Positions 23,780 through 33,369 of a stretch of 64,000 nt of DNA are shown here, piece by piece (positions within the stretch are counted from its first letter, which is position 1; each line of letters begins with the position of its first letter). The translations under genes and the position numbers were made by a program. This stretch comes from Olsenella sp. An188 (GTDB lineage: Bacteria > Actinomycetota > Coriobacteriia > Coriobacteriales > Atopobiaceae), in the NCBI RefSeq assembly GCF_002160255.1, contig NZ_NFKF01000004.1, positions 124,001-188,000 on the forward strand, read 5' to 3'. The notes under the pieces are model-generated. The model ran no database searches, was not told where the DNA came from, and saw only the letters and a program-made list of their open reading frames with translations.

Positions 23780-24412
23780 CTACCGCGCCTCGCCGCGCCG
23801 GGCGGCGTCGCGCCCCGCCTCGAAGGCCGCGAGGTTGGCCTCGACCGTGGCCGGCGGCACGCAGCGGCGCACCGCCTCGCGCCAGAGCTCCTCCCCAAAC
23901 GGCAGCGCCGTCGAGAGGGCGCCGACAAGCACCACGTTGGTGGACTTGGGCGCGCCGAGCCCGCGCGCGATGACGCCGGCGTCGAGCAGGTGGGCGCCCA
24001 TCTCGCGCAGGCGCGGGCGGACCTTGGCCGGCATCTCCGCGTTCCCGATGTTGACCGAGACGGGCGTGATCTGCTCGTCGTTGACGAACATGCGCCCTCC
24101 CTCGGCGAGGTAGTGCTGGGCGCGCAGGGCCTCCACGGCCTCGAAGGCCACCACCACGTCGGCGCACCCCGCGTCGCAGACCATCGTCGAGACCTCCTCG
24201 CCCACGCGGATGACCGTGCTCACCGAGCCGCCGCGCTGGCTCATGCCGTGGATCTCCGAGACCTTGACGTCGAGCCCGGCCTCGGCTGCGACCTCGGCGA
24301 GGAGCTTGCCGGCCAGGATCGTGCCCTGGCCGCCCACGCCCACCAGAAGGATCGTCTTGGTGCCGTCGATGACGCCGGCCTGCTCGGCCGCCGCGTTCTT
24401 CTCGCTGGTCAT
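23780..24412 (-). CDS. iorB: Indolepyruvate ferredoxin oxidoreductase, beta subunit
   Basis: 210 residues of the pyruvate ferredoxin oxidoreductase gamma domain. It shows ILLVGVGGQGTILAGKLLAEVA near residues 21-42, SEIHGMSQRGGSVSTVIR near 52-69, and the late GAPKSTNVVLVGALS. It is the partner of the alpha subunit encoded 4 bases upstream in the same minus-strand operon. Together they oxidise aryl 2-oxoacids to aryl-CoA with reduced ferredoxin. An N-terminal extension includes SEKNAAAEQ, partly encoded by a GTTCTTCTCGC sequence. Confidence 0.93.
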   Translation of the reverse strand: MTSEKNAAAEQAGVIDGTKTILLVGVGGQGTILAGKLLAEVAAEAGLDVKVSEIHGMSQRGGSVSTVIRVGEEVSTMVCDAGCADVVVAFEAVEALRAQHYLAEGGRMFVNDEQITPVSVNIGNAEMPAKVRPRLREMGAHLLDAGVIARGLGAPKSTNVVLVGALSTALPFGEELWREAVRRCVPPATVEANLAAFEAGRDAARRGEAR

Positions 24413-24416
24413 GGCG

Positions 24417-26186
24417 CTACTCCTTTGAGATGCAGTGGAACGGGCAGGACTGGACGCACTGGTCGCAGCCGATGCACTGGGTCGGGTCGATGGTGGCGGT
24501 GCCGTCCTTGGCGCGGCCGAGAGCGGGGCAGCCGATCTTCATGCACTGTCCGCACGCGCGGCAGTCGCGGATGGTGGGGAGCTTGCCGCGGCTGCGGTCG
24601 ATGAGGCGGCACGGTGCCTTGAAGACGATGACGCTGAGCTGGCCCTCGTTGGCAATGGCCTCCTTGAGGGCGCCGCGCACGGCCATGAGGTCCTGCGCGT
24701 CGACCTCGCGCACGTCCTCAACCCCCATCGCGCGGCACAGGGCGAGAAGGTCGAGCGCCTTGCCCGTGGGGCTGTCGAGCGGGCCCACGCCGTGCCCGGA
24801 GTCCGTGAGGGTGACGCCGTTGACGGGGTTGCCCTGCGTGCCGGTCATGGCCGTCGTGCGGTTGTCCAGGATGCACAGGGTGCCGGTCCCGCCGTTGTAG
24901 ATGGTACCGAGCAGGCTCGTGATGCCGGAGTGCGCGAAAGTGGAGTCGCCGATGACGCCCACGACGGGGCGCCCCGTGCGGCCGGGCGTGCCGGCGAGCT
25001 CCATGCCGTGCGCCATCGAGAGCGACGCGCCCATGTCGATGACGGTGTGGCACGCGCCGTAGGGGGCCACGGCCCCGAGCGTGTAGCAGCCGATGTCGCC
25101 GGTCACGATGGCCTTGCAGCGGCGCAGCTCGGTAAAGACGAGGCGGTGCGGGCAGCCCGGGCAGAACGCCGGCGGGCGCGGCGGGAGGTCGGTGGCCGCG
25201 TCGAGGTGGGCGGGCTCGGCCAGCCCGAAGGCGGCGCGGATCTTGGCGGGCGTGAGCTCGCCGGCAACGGGCAGCGGCGCGGCGGGCGGCTCGGCGAGCG
25301 CGACGCCGAGCGCGCGGACGCGCATCGTGAGGTAGTCACTCGCCTCCTCGATCACGTAGCAGCGCTCGACCGAGGCGGCGAAGTCCGCCAGCGCGGCGGC
25401 CGGCAGCGGCCAGACGAGGCCGAGCTTGAAGGTGCTCGCGTCGGGCAGCGCCTCGCGGACGTGCTGGTAGACGGCGCCCGAGCAGATGACGCCGACCTTC
25501 TCGCCACGACGCTCCACGCGGTTCCACCCGCACGTCTCGGCATACTTCTCGAGCTCGGCGGTGCGCTCGTCCACGGCCGCGCGGCGGCGCACGGCGTTGG
25601 CGGGCATCATGACGTACTTGCCGATGTTGTCCTCGTAGGCGCGTGGCTCGGCGTCCGCCCGCTCCTCGGACGGCGAGACGAGCGTGCGGGTGTGCGCGAT
25701 GCGCATGGTCTCGTGCAGCATGACCGGCGTGTCGAAGCGCTCGGAGAGCTCGAAGGCCTCGCGGCACATCCCGTAGGCCTCGGCGGAGTCGGCGGCGGAG
25801 AGGCACGGGATCCGCGCGAAGGCGGCGTAGAAGCGCGAGTCCTGCTCGTTCTGGGACGAGTAGCACGACGGGTCGTCGGCGGCGAGAAGCACGAGCCCGG
25901 CGTTGACGCCCGTGTTGCAGGCGCTCATGAGCGGGTCGGCCGCCACGTTGACGCCCACGTGCTTCATCGTGACGAGCGAGCGGACGCCTCCGATCGCGGC
26001 GCCCAGGCCCACCTCGAGCGCGACCTTCTCGTTGGGGGCCCACTCGCAGTAGACGCTCTCCTTGCGCACGAGCACCTCGAGGGTCTCGGTGGACGGCGTG
26101 CCGGGGTAGCCCACGCCTACGGCGCAGCCCGCCTCCCAGGCGCCCTGCGCGATGGCCTCGTTGCCGGACATCAGGTGCTTGTCCAT
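24417..26186 (-). CDS. iorA: Indolepyruvate ferredoxin oxidoreductase, alpha subunit
   Basis: 589 residues. The N-terminus carries the pyrimidine-binding domain (LMSGNEAIAQGAWEAG at residue 5, GYPGTPSTE near 26). The TPP-binding part has GDIGCYTLGA near 357 and GDSTFAHSGITSLLG near 410. The C-terminus has a 2x[4Fe-4S] ferredoxin domain: CRACGQCMKIGCP near 540 and CIGCDQCVQSCPFHC near 572. It decarboxylates indolepyruvate, phenylpyruvate and similar 2-oxoacids during amino acid fermentation. The start at 26186 follows GAGAGGAGCAAC. It is co-transcribed with an acyl-CoA synthetase gene (45 bases upstream). Confidence 0.95.
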   Translation of the reverse strand: MDKHLMSGNEAIAQGAWEAGCAVGVGYPGTPSTETLEVLVRKESVYCEWAPNEKVALEVGLGAAIGGVRSLVTMKHVGVNVAADPLMSACNTGVNAGLVLLAADDPSCYSSQNEQDSRFYAAFARIPCLSAADSAEAYGMCREAFELSERFDTPVMLHETMRIAHTRTLVSPSEERADAEPRAYEDNIGKYVMMPANAVRRRAAVDERTAELEKYAETCGWNRVERRGEKVGVICSGAVYQHVREALPDASTFKLGLVWPLPAAALADFAASVERCYVIEEASDYLTMRVRALGVALAEPPAAPLPVAGELTPAKIRAAFGLAEPAHLDAATDLPPRPPAFCPGCPHRLVFTELRRCKAIVTGDIGCYTLGAVAPYGACHTVIDMGASLSMAHGMELAGTPGRTGRPVVGVIGDSTFAHSGITSLLGTIYNGGTGTLCILDNRTTAMTGTQGNPVNGVTLTDSGHGVGPLDSPTGKALDLLALCRAMGVEDVREVDAQDLMAVRGALKEAIANEGQLSVIVFKAPCRLIDRSRGKLPTIRDCRACGQCMKIGCPALGRAKDGTATIDPTQCIGCDQCVQSCPFHCISKE

Positions 26187-26230
26187 GTTGCTCCTCTCCG
26201 GGGACACGTTGGGGCAGCCCCTCCGTGTCG

Positions 26231-27865
26231 TCACTGTCCCGACTCGCGCGCGACGAGGCCCTCCGCCCCGTACTTGGCGCGCAGCGCCGGCTTCTCTATC
26301 TTGCCCGTGGGGTTTCTCGGCACGGGCGCAAAGATGATCTTGCGGGGTCGCTTGTAGCGCGGCAGCCCGCGGCAGAAGGTCTCGACGCCCTCGACGTCCA
26401 GCTCGGCGCCCTCCTTGAGCTCTATCACGGCCGCCGCGATCTCGCCGACGCGCTCGTCGGGCAGGCCGATCACGGCCACGTCGTGGATGGCGGGGTGCCC
26501 CATGAGGTAGTTCTCTATCTCCACGGGGTAGAGGTTCTCGCCGCCCATGATGATGACGTCCTTCTTGCGGTCCACGATCCAGTAGAAGCCGTCCTCGTCC
26601 TGGCGGGCCATGTCGCCGGTGTGCAGCCAGCCGTCCACGAGGGTCTCCGCGGTGGCCTGCGGGTCCTTGTAGTAGCACTCCATGAGGCCGGGCCCGCGCA
26701 CGCACAGCTCGCCGACCTCGCCGGGCGCGACCTCGGCGCCGGACTCGTCGACCAGCCGGCACTCCCAGCGATACCCTGGCACCCCGATGGCGCCCACGTG
26801 GTCGAGGTTCTCCATCCCCAGGTGGACGCAGCCCGGGCCCATCGACTCGGACAGGCCGTAGTTGGTGTCGTAGGCGTGGTTGGGGAACACCGCGCGCCAG
26901 CGGCGGATGAGGCTCGCGGGCACGGGCTGGGCGCCGATGTGCATGAGGCGCCACTGGTCCAGGTGGTAGTCCTTGAGGCGCACCGTCCCCTGCTCGAGCG
27001 CCACGAGGATGTCCTGCGCCCACGGCACGAGCAGCCACACGATGGTGCAGCGCTCGTTGGAGACGGTCTCGAGCACCGTGCGCGGGGAGACGCCGCGCAG
27101 GAGTACGCCCCGGCTGCCCGTGAGGAGGCTGCCGAGCCAGTGCATGCAGGCGCCGGTGTGGTAGAGCGGAGGGATGCAGAGGAAGACGTCGTCGTGGGTC
27201 TGCTGGTGGTGGACCTGCTCCATCTCGGCCGCCTGCGTGAGGCTCTGGTGGTGGTGCAGGATGGCCTTGGGAAAGCCCGTGGTGCCGCTCGAGAAGTAGA
27301 TGGCGGCGTCCTCGTCCTCGCGCAGCGGGATCTGCGGGTCGGCCGAGGAGCACAGGCTCGCCAGCTCGCGGTAGGACTCCGCCCAGGTGGGGCAGTCGTC
27401 GCCCACGTAGAACAGCAGGCGCCCCGCCTGGACGCGGTCCACGATCTCCTCCACGCGGCCGATGAACTCCGGGCCAAAGACGAGGATGTTGACGTCGGCC
27501 TTGTCGATGCAGTACTCGATCTCGTGGGCGGAGTAGCGGAAGTTGAGCGGCACCACCGTGGCGCCGCTCTTGAGCACGCCAAAGTAGAGGGGCAGCCACT
27601 CGATGCAGTTGTAGAGCAGGATGGCCACCTTGTCGTCCTTGCGCACCCCGCGCGAGAGCAACAGGTTGGCAAAGCGGTTGGCCTTCTCGTCAAAGACCTG
27701 CCAGGTCATCTCGCGGCGGAAGGGCTCGTCGTCGGTGGTCTCCACGAGGTCGTAGTCGCGCCAGGTGATGTGGCGCCTCTCGCGCCGCTCGGGGTTGACC
27801 TCCACGAGGGCCACCTCGTTGGGGTAGCGGCGGGCGTTGTCGCGCAGCATGTCGACGATGGTCAT
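26231..27865 (-). CDS. AMP-forming acyl-CoA synthetase (aryl/fatty acid CoA ligase type)
   Basis: 544 residues of the ANL superfamily. Motifs: AIYFSSGTTGFPKAILHHH near residue 190 (A3), YDTNYGLSESMGPG near 325 (A5), LHTGDMARQDEDGFYWIVDRKKDVI near 420 (A7/A8), and PRNPTGKIEKPALR near 518 with the catalytic lysine. Placed before iorAB, it probably interconverts aryl acids and aryl-CoA from amino acid oxidation, although most anaerobes use ADP-forming enzymes for energy gain; the true acid is unknown. It could also serve an unrelated fatty or aryl acid. Start at 27865 follows GAAAGGCCGGCC. Confidence 0.88.
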   Translation of the reverse strand: MTIVDMLRDNARRYPNEVALVEVNPERRERRHITWRDYDLVETTDDEPFRREMTWQVFDEKANRFANLLLSRGVRKDDKVAILLYNCIEWLPLYFGVLKSGATVVPLNFRYSAHEIEYCIDKADVNILVFGPEFIGRVEEIVDRVQAGRLLFYVGDDCPTWAESYRELASLCSSADPQIPLREDEDAAIYFSSGTTGFPKAILHHHQSLTQAAEMEQVHHQQTHDDVFLCIPPLYHTGACMHWLGSLLTGSRGVLLRGVSPRTVLETVSNERCTIVWLLVPWAQDILVALEQGTVRLKDYHLDQWRLMHIGAQPVPASLIRRWRAVFPNHAYDTNYGLSESMGPGCVHLGMENLDHVGAIGVPGYRWECRLVDESGAEVAPGEVGELCVRGPGLMECYYKDPQATAETLVDGWLHTGDMARQDEDGFYWIVDRKKDVIIMGGENLYPVEIENYLMGHPAIHDVAVIGLPDERVGEIAAAVIELKEGAELDVEGVETFCRGLPRYKRPRKIIFAPVPRNPTGKIEKPALRAKYGAEGLVARESGQ

Positions 27866-28051
27866 GGGCCGGCCTTTCGAGTTTTGTGTGCGTCCGTCCA
27901 TGATAGCCGCGCGAGACGCTCGCGTGACGGGGCCGTTACACGCGCGTGACGTGGCGCCGGCGAGAAGTGCCTCGCGTTGGCGAGAGGGGCCGCGCGCCTG
28001 TGCTACGCTGACCCGTGTCAACCGCGCCCGCGCGAAAGGAAGGCGACGCAC

Positions 28052-28723
28052 ATGAGACGGCTGCTCGTGGTGGAGGACGACCGGCGTATCCGGGACGAGC
28101 TCTGCGTGCTGCTCGCCCGCAACGGCTACGAGGCCCTCGCGCTCGAGACCTTTGACGACGTCGCGACGCAGATCGTGGACGCCGCCCCCGACCTGGTGCT
28201 TCTCGACCTCAACCTGCCCGGGGTGGACGGCCAGTACGTCTGCCGCGAGGTGCGCCGGCGCTCCGAGGTGCCCATCGTCGTGGTCACCTCCCGCGACAAC
28301 GACATGGACGAGCTGCTCACGCTCTCGCTCGGTGCGGACGACTTCGTGCCCAAGCCCTACAACGACCAGGTTCTTCTCGCCCACGTGGCGACGGTCCTCA
28401 AGCGGAGCTACGGAGAGTCCGCGGCAGCGGCGGAGATCTCCCACGGCGGGGTCACGCTCGACACGGCGCGCTGCCGCGTCACCGCCGGCGGGCGCACGGC
28501 CGAGCTCACCAAGAACGAGCTGCGCATCCTCGCGCTGCTCATGCGCAACGCCGGCGCGGTGGTGAGCCGCCAGCGCATCCAGGAGGAGCTCTGGGCCTCG
28601 GACGAGTTCGTGGACGACAACACGCTCACGGTCAACGTCAGCCACCTGCGCTCCACGCTCGCCAAGATCGGCGTGGAGGACTTCGTGCGCACCAAGCGCG
28701 GCATGGGCTACCTCGTGGAGTAG
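28052..28723 (+). CDS. OmpR-family response regulator, BceR-like
   Basis: 223 residues. The receiver domain has acidic pocket EDD near residues 8-10, phosphorylation Asp in LVLLDLNLPGVDG near residue 52, T/S in VVTSRDND and K in FVPKPYND. The winged helix C-terminus ends NVSHLRSTLAKIG-RTKRGMGYLVE. It is followed 9 bases later by its histidine kinase and then a BceAB-type transporter, so it likely controls the transporter in response to cell-wall-active peptides. Chosen start ATG 28052 follows GAAAGGAAGGCG. Confidence 0.93.
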   Translation: MRRLLVVEDDRRIRDELCVLLARNGYEALALETFDDVATQIVDAAPDLVLLDLNLPGVDGQYVCREVRRRSEVPIVVVTSRDNDMDELLTLSLGADDFVPKPYNDQVLLAHVATVLKRSYGESAAAAEISHGGVTLDTARCRVTAGGRTAELTKNELRILALLMRNAGAVVSRQRIQEELWASDEFVDDNTLTVNVSHLRSTLAKIGVEDFVRTKRGMGYLVE

Positions 28724-28732
28724 GGGGAGGTC

Positions 28733-29764
28733 ATGGGGCTTGCCGCCTATCTCGCCGACCGGGTGGTCCCGGTCTTCGTGGGCGCGCTGGCGCTCGCCTT
28801 CGTGGCGCTCGTCATGAGCGTCTACGGGGTCGAGGGCGCGGTCGTGGCCTTCGTCTGTGGCGTGCTCGCGCTCGCGGCGCTCCTCGCGCTCGTGCTCGAC
28901 TGGCTGCACCGCCGCTCCTTCTACCGGCAGCTCGTCGACACGATCGACGCGCTGGGGGACCGCGGCTTCCTCTCCACGGAGCTCGTCGAGCGCCCGCGCT
29001 TCCTCGAGGGGGAGCTCTTCTTCGACGCGCTCGACCGCGAGTCCAAGGCCATGCGCGACCACGTGTCGGCCGCGCGGCGCGAGCGCCGGGAGTACCGCGA
29101 GTACGTGGAGACCTGGGTGCACGAGATCAAGACGCCCATCGCGGCGGCGCACCTCGTGGCGCGCAACAACCCCTCGCCCGAGATGGACGCCGTCGACGCC
29201 GAGCTCGACGCCATCGAGGGCTACGTCGAGCAGGCGCTCTACTACTCGCGCGGCACCTCGCTCGACCGCGACTTCCAGATCCGCGAGGTCGTGCTCGCCG
29301 ACGTGGTGCGCGACGCCCTGCGTCACAAGGCCCGCACGCTCATCGGCGCGCGCGTGGCGCCCGTGCTCGGCGAGCTCGACGCCGTGGTGCACGCCGACCC
29401 CAAGTGGCTCTCCTTCGTGCTCGGCCAGGTGCTCGTGAACGCGGCCAAGTACCGGCGCGAGGACGGCGAGCAGGGTCACGTGCGCATCTGGGCGGAGCGG
29501 CGCGAGACGGGTCTCGACTCGTGGGTCACGCTGCTCGCCCTGGCCGACGACGGCATCGGCGTGCCCGCGGCGGACGTGGGCCGCGTCTTTGACAAGGGCT
29601 TCACCGGCGAGAACGGGCGCCGCTTCGCGCGCTCCACCGGGATGGGCCTCTACCTCGTACGCGAGCTCTGCGAGAAGATGGGCGTGAGCGTGTGGATGGA
29701 GTCCGAGGAGGGCGCGGGGGCAACCGTTTTCCTCTCGTTCCCGGATATGGTCGAGCGCGCCTGA
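28733..29764 (+). CDS. Sensor histidine kinase, BceS-like intramembrane type
   Basis: 343 residues. Two membrane segments (about residues 12-32 and 36-57) are separated by only a few residues, so there is no extracytoplasmic sensor; this is the intramembrane-sensing layout. The dimerisation/phosphoacceptor helix has WVHEIKTPIAAAHL near residue 128. The ATPase domain has LVNAAKYR (N box), ADDGIGVPAADVGRVFDKGFTG near 270 and STGMGLYLV. BceS-type kinases get their signal from the partner transporter permease, encoded downstream at 30920. Confidence 0.92.
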   Translation: MGLAAYLADRVVPVFVGALALAFVALVMSVYGVEGAVVAFVCGVLALAALLALVLDWLHRRSFYRQLVDTIDALGDRGFLSTELVERPRFLEGELFFDALDRESKAMRDHVSAARRERREYREYVETWVHEIKTPIAAAHLVARNNPSPEMDAVDAELDAIEGYVEQALYYSRGTSLDRDFQIREVVLADVVRDALRHKARTLIGARVAPVLGELDAVVHADPKWLSFVLGQVLVNAAKYRREDGEQGHVRIWAERRETGLDSWVTLLALADDGIGVPAADVGRVFDKGFTGENGRRFARSTGMGLYLVRELCEKMGVSVWMESEEGAGATVFLSFPDMVERA

Positions 29765-29773
29765 CCCGCTTCT

Positions 29774-29995
29774 GTGCAATCTGGCCCTTCGAGCCATGAA
29801 ATCCGGCCTCGCGTGTGCAGTTTGGCCTCTCAGTCCATGCGTTTTCCCGGTCTGGAGTAGCGGCCGCCTGCGTTTTCCCAGTTGACGATATAAATTTCCA
29901 ATCCATTTTCTTCCGCGGGACCATTTTTGCATGGACTGAGAGGCCAAACTGCACCCGGAACCCGCGGTCTCATGGCTCGAAGGGCCAAACTGCAC
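29774..29995. repeat. Nested inverted-repeat element, about 222 bases, MITE-like (family F)
   Basis: Outer arms (GTGCAATCTGGCCCTTCGAG near 29774 and its complement ending 29995) enclose perfect 26-base inner arms at 29815-29840 and 29929-29954 (GTGCAGTTTGGCCTCTCAGT and on). Outer and inner arms are themselves similar. The core is AT-richer than the window and has no gene. It occupies most of the kinase-transporter gap (29765-30150). Confidence 0.75.
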
Positions 29996-30150
29996 GTTCC
30001 GGAGCGCCGCGCGGGCACCGGCGGCCGCGCGGCGCCCCGCCCGCCCAACCTTACGAAAGCCTAAGCTAGCGATAAGCCCGTCCGATGGCACCCCGGGGCG
30101 GCGAGAAGGACTATGGTCTCGTACCGAAAGCCAAAACGAGAGGAGCCCCC

Positions 30151-30930
30151 ATGGCACCTTCCCACTCGCGGCCCGTCCTGTCCTGCCAGGACGTCGAGAA
30201 GCTCTACGGCAGCCGCAACAACGTCACCCGCGCCCTCGACGGCGTCTCCTTCGACGTTGCCTCCGGCGAGTACATCGCCATCATGGGACCGTCGGGCTCG
30301 GGCAAGACCACGATGCTCAACTGCGTCTCGACGATCGACCGACCCACCTCGGGCCACATCTACGTCGACGGCCAGGACATCACCGCGCTTCGCTCGAGCC
30401 AGCTCTCGCGCTTCCGCCGCGAGCGGCTCGGCTTCGTCTTCCAGGACTCCAACCTGCTCGACACCCTGACCGCACGCGAGAACATCGCGCTGGCGCTCAC
30501 GATCAACCACGCGCCGGCCCGCGAGGTCCCCGGGCGCGTGGAGGACGTCGCCGCGCGCCTCGGCGTGTCCGAGGTGCTCGACAAGTTCCCGCACCAGATG
30601 TCAGGCGGCCAGAAGCAGCGCGTCGCCGCGGCACGCGCCATCGTCACGAACCCCTCGCTCGTGCTCGCCGACGAGCCCACCGGTGCGCTCGACTCCAAGA
30701 ACTCGCGCCGCCTGCTCGAGAGCCTCGAGGCCCTGAACGCCGAGGGCGCCACGATCATCATGGTCACGCACGACTCCTTCGCCGCGAGCTACGCGCGTCG
30801 CGCGCTGTTCCTCAAGGACGGCCGCATCTGGAGCGAGATCGTGCGCGGCTCCAAGACGCGCAAGCAGTTCTTCGACGAGATTATGGACGTCGTGTCCTTC
30901 CTGGGAGGGGAGGGCGCCGATGTACGCTAA
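30151..30930 (+). CDS. ABC transporter ATP-binding protein, BceA-like
   Basis: 259 residues of the MacB/BceA class. Walker A GPSGSGKTT near residue 50, Q-loop FVFQDSNLLDTLTARENI near 110, signature MSGGQKQR near 150, Walker B LVLADEPTGALDSKN near 170, and H-loop VTHDSFAASYA near 208. It overlaps the permease gene by 11 bases. With the permease and the two-component system upstream it forms a peptide-antibiotic sensing and detoxification module. Start follows GAGAGGAGCCCCC. Confidence 0.94.
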   Translation: MAPSHSRPVLSCQDVEKLYGSRNNVTRALDGVSFDVASGEYIAIMGPSGSGKTTMLNCVSTIDRPTSGHIYVDGQDITALRSSQLSRFRRERLGFVFQDSNLLDTLTARENIALALTINHAPAREVPGRVEDVAARLGVSEVLDKFPHQMSGGQKQRVAAARAIVTNPSLVLADEPTGALDSKNSRRLLESLEALNAEGATIIMVTHDSFAASYARRALFLKDGRIWSEIVRGSKTRKQFFDEIMDVVSFLGGEGADVR

Positions 30931-33043
30931 GATCGCGCTCGGCAACGTCCGCAAGTCCTTCCGCGACTTCTCGGTCTTCTTCCTGACGCTGGCCTTCGGC
31001 GTCTGCGTCTTCTACGCCTTCGGCTCCATCACCGATCAGGCGGCCGTGCTCCAGATGGCCGAAGACCAGCGCCGCATGGTGGAGGCCCTCGTGGACATCC
31101 TCGGCGGCGTCTCCGTGTTCATCGTCGTCATCCTCGGCTTCCTCGTGGTCTACGCCAACCGCTTCCTCATCCGACGGCGCAAGCGCGAGTTCGGCATCTA
31201 CCTCACGCTCGGCATGGACGTGCGGCACGTCTCGCTCATCGTCGTCATAGAGACGCTCGCGGTGGGCGTGGTGGCGCTCGTGGCCGGCCTGGTCCTGGGG
31301 CTCGGCCTGTCGCAGGTGATGATGTACCTCACGGCGCACATGTTCGAGGCCACCATCTCGGGCTTCGTCTTTGCCTTCTCGCCCTCGGCGTGCGCCAACA
31401 CCGTCGCGTGCTTCGCGGGGATCTTCCTGGTGACGCTCGTGTTCAACGTCACCACGGTGAGCCGCTACCACCTCATCGACCTCATCAACGCGGACAAGGT
31501 CAGCGAGAAGGTCAAGCTTCGCAGCCTGCCGCTCTCGGTGGTTCTGTTCGTGGTCTCGGTCATCCTCATCGGCGTGGCGTACGCCACGCTGCTCGAGCAC
31601 GGCATGATGGAGGAGGGCCCGTACTTCGCCGTCGCCACGGGGCTCGTCACGGTGGGCACGCTGCTGTTCTTCTTCTCCATCTCGGGATTTCTGCTTCGCC
31701 TCGTGCAGACGAGCCGCAAGGTGTACCTCTCCGGCCTCAACATGTTCGTGATGCGCCAGCTCAACAGCCGCATCAACACCGCGTGGCTCTCCATCAGCCT
31801 GGTGTGCGCCATGCTCTTCGTGGCCATCTGCGGCGTGTGCACGGGCTTCTCGGTGGCCACGGGCATGAACGAGGCGCTCGTCGCGGGCACGCGCTACGAC
31901 ATGTCGCTCGTGAGCTACCCCACGGGCATGATCGGCGAGCACGCGACCGACGGTCCGGCCGCGGCCGACAACTACGACGCCATCGCCCGCCTGCGCGCCG
32001 ACATCCCCGCCTACGACGAGCTCTTCCGCGACGCCGTGCAGGTCGACACCTACGACCGCGACGCGTCGGGGCAGCCGCTCGTGGAGCAGACGGTCGAGTG
32101 GTTCACGGAGAACACCAGCTACGACGGCAACGCCACGGTCACTCAGATGATGGCGGGCAACAGCGAGACGCTCGTGACGCTCGTGCGGGTCTCCGACTAC
32201 AACGCCCTGTGCGCGTTGATCGGCGAGAAGGGCGTCGACCTCGGGGACGACGGCTGCGTGTGGTGGAGCGACATGTCCTCGCTCAACGACTTCTGGCGTG
32301 CCGCCGCCGAGCAGAACCCGGAGCTCACGGTCCAGGGCCGGACCCTGCGCTTCGTCGACGAGGCCGTGGTGAACGCCCCGCTGAGCGACACCGCCGCGGG
32401 CGGCACGGTCTCCGGCGCGCTCATCGTGCCCGACGACGTGGTTCCCGAGGGCATCGGGCCGAGCATGACGGCGGTCAACCTCATGTACAACGGCGAGCGC
32501 GCCGAGGTGGAGGAGCGCGCGACGGCGGCGATCGATGCGGCCTACGGCGACATCATGGGCCAGGGCGAGACGATCGACGCGTGGCCGGTCTGGAACCCCG
32601 TCAGCGCCCAGGGGCTTCTCGACCAGTCGAGCGGCACCACGGTCGTGGTGACCTACCTGGCGATCTACATCGGCTTCATGCTGCTCGTGAGCTGCGCGAC
32701 GGTGCTCGCCCTGCAGCAGCTCTCCGAGGCGGCGGACAACGTGAGCCGCTACCGCGTGCTCGCCGAGCTCGGCGCCGAGCGCTCCCTCATCGACCGCGCG
32801 CTGCTCGTGCAGGTGGGCGTGTACTTCCTGTTCCCGCTCGTGGTGGCGGTCGCCCACGCCGCGGTGGCCCTCTCGGTGGTCAACGACATCGTGGCCCTGC
32901 TGACCGGCTACCAGATCGGCACGGCGCTCGTCGGGACGGTGTGCTTCGTGGTGGTGCTCTACGGCGGCTACTTCCTCGTGACCTACCTGACCTCGCGCTC
33001 CATGGTCGCGCGCTCGGGGGGGGGCGCTCCTAGCCGCGCCTAG
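30920..33043 (+). CDS. FtsX-like ABC permease, BceB-like
   Basis: 707 residues. It has about ten membrane segments: one near residues 18-38, groups near 55-80 and 105-300, then a large soluble domain of about 210 residues (roughly 325-540) and a final group near 575-690. This 10-segment plan with a large extracytoplasmic loop between segments 7 and 8 defines BceB permeases. The loop binds the target (bacitracin, lantibiotic or lipid II cycle intermediate) and signals to the kinase. Specificity is not readable from sequence. Confidence 0.92.
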   Translation: MYAKIALGNVRKSFRDFSVFFLTLAFGVCVFYAFGSITDQAAVLQMAEDQRRMVEALVDILGGVSVFIVVILGFLVVYANRFLIRRRKREFGIYLTLGMDVRHVSLIVVIETLAVGVVALVAGLVLGLGLSQVMMYLTAHMFEATISGFVFAFSPSACANTVACFAGIFLVTLVFNVTTVSRYHLIDLINADKVSEKVKLRSLPLSVVLFVVSVILIGVAYATLLEHGMMEEGPYFAVATGLVTVGTLLFFFSISGFLLRLVQTSRKVYLSGLNMFVMRQLNSRINTAWLSISLVCAMLFVAICGVCTGFSVATGMNEALVAGTRYDMSLVSYPTGMIGEHATDGPAAADNYDAIARLRADIPAYDELFRDAVQVDTYDRDASGQPLVEQTVEWFTENTSYDGNATVTQMMAGNSETLVTLVRVSDYNALCALIGEKGVDLGDDGCVWWSDMSSLNDFWRAAAEQNPELTVQGRTLRFVDEAVVNAPLSDTAAGGTVSGALIVPDDVVPEGIGPSMTAVNLMYNGERAEVEERATAAIDAAYGDIMGQGETIDAWPVWNPVSAQGLLDQSSGTTVVVTYLAIYIGFMLLVSCATVLALQQLSEAADNVSRYRVLAELGAERSLIDRALLVQVGVYFLFPLVVAVAHAAVALSVVNDIVALLTGYQIGTALVGTVCFVVVLYGGYFLVTYLTSRSMVARSGGGAPSRA

Positions 33044-33105
33044 GGGCTAGCGAGCGCGCCCCGCGCAGGCGGTGGCGGGGCCGGGCCGGGTTGGGCCGGG
33101 CCGGG

Positions 33106-33234
33106 CGCACAATTCCGGAATTGTGCGAGATCGGGCCTGCCGAGGCGGCGGAGTCGCCGGCGAGAAGAACCTCCAACAGGCACTTTGTTCCCATCCGGAC
33201 CCTGGCGGCCGCACAATTTCGGAATTGTGCGGCC
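33106..33234. repeat. Composite element: two CGCACAATTCCGGAATTGTGCG palindromes with GGCGAGAAGAACCTCCAACAG between (family A)
   Basis: Palindromes at 33106-33127 and 33207-33234 flank about 80 bases that hold GGCGAGAAGAACC at 33159. The rest of the 33044-33369 gap has a CTTCTCGCC at 33273 and the crr leader, no gene. Confidence 0.8.
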
Positions 33235-33369
33235 GCGTCGCGTCCCGCGCGGGCGACCGCTGGCCGAACGCACTTCTCGCCAGCGGGGGGAGCGGCCGGG
33301 ATGCGGGTACCATAGCTGAATGGAAGGGAAGCGGACCCTCGCCGCGCGCGGGGGGCACAGGAGGGCAAC

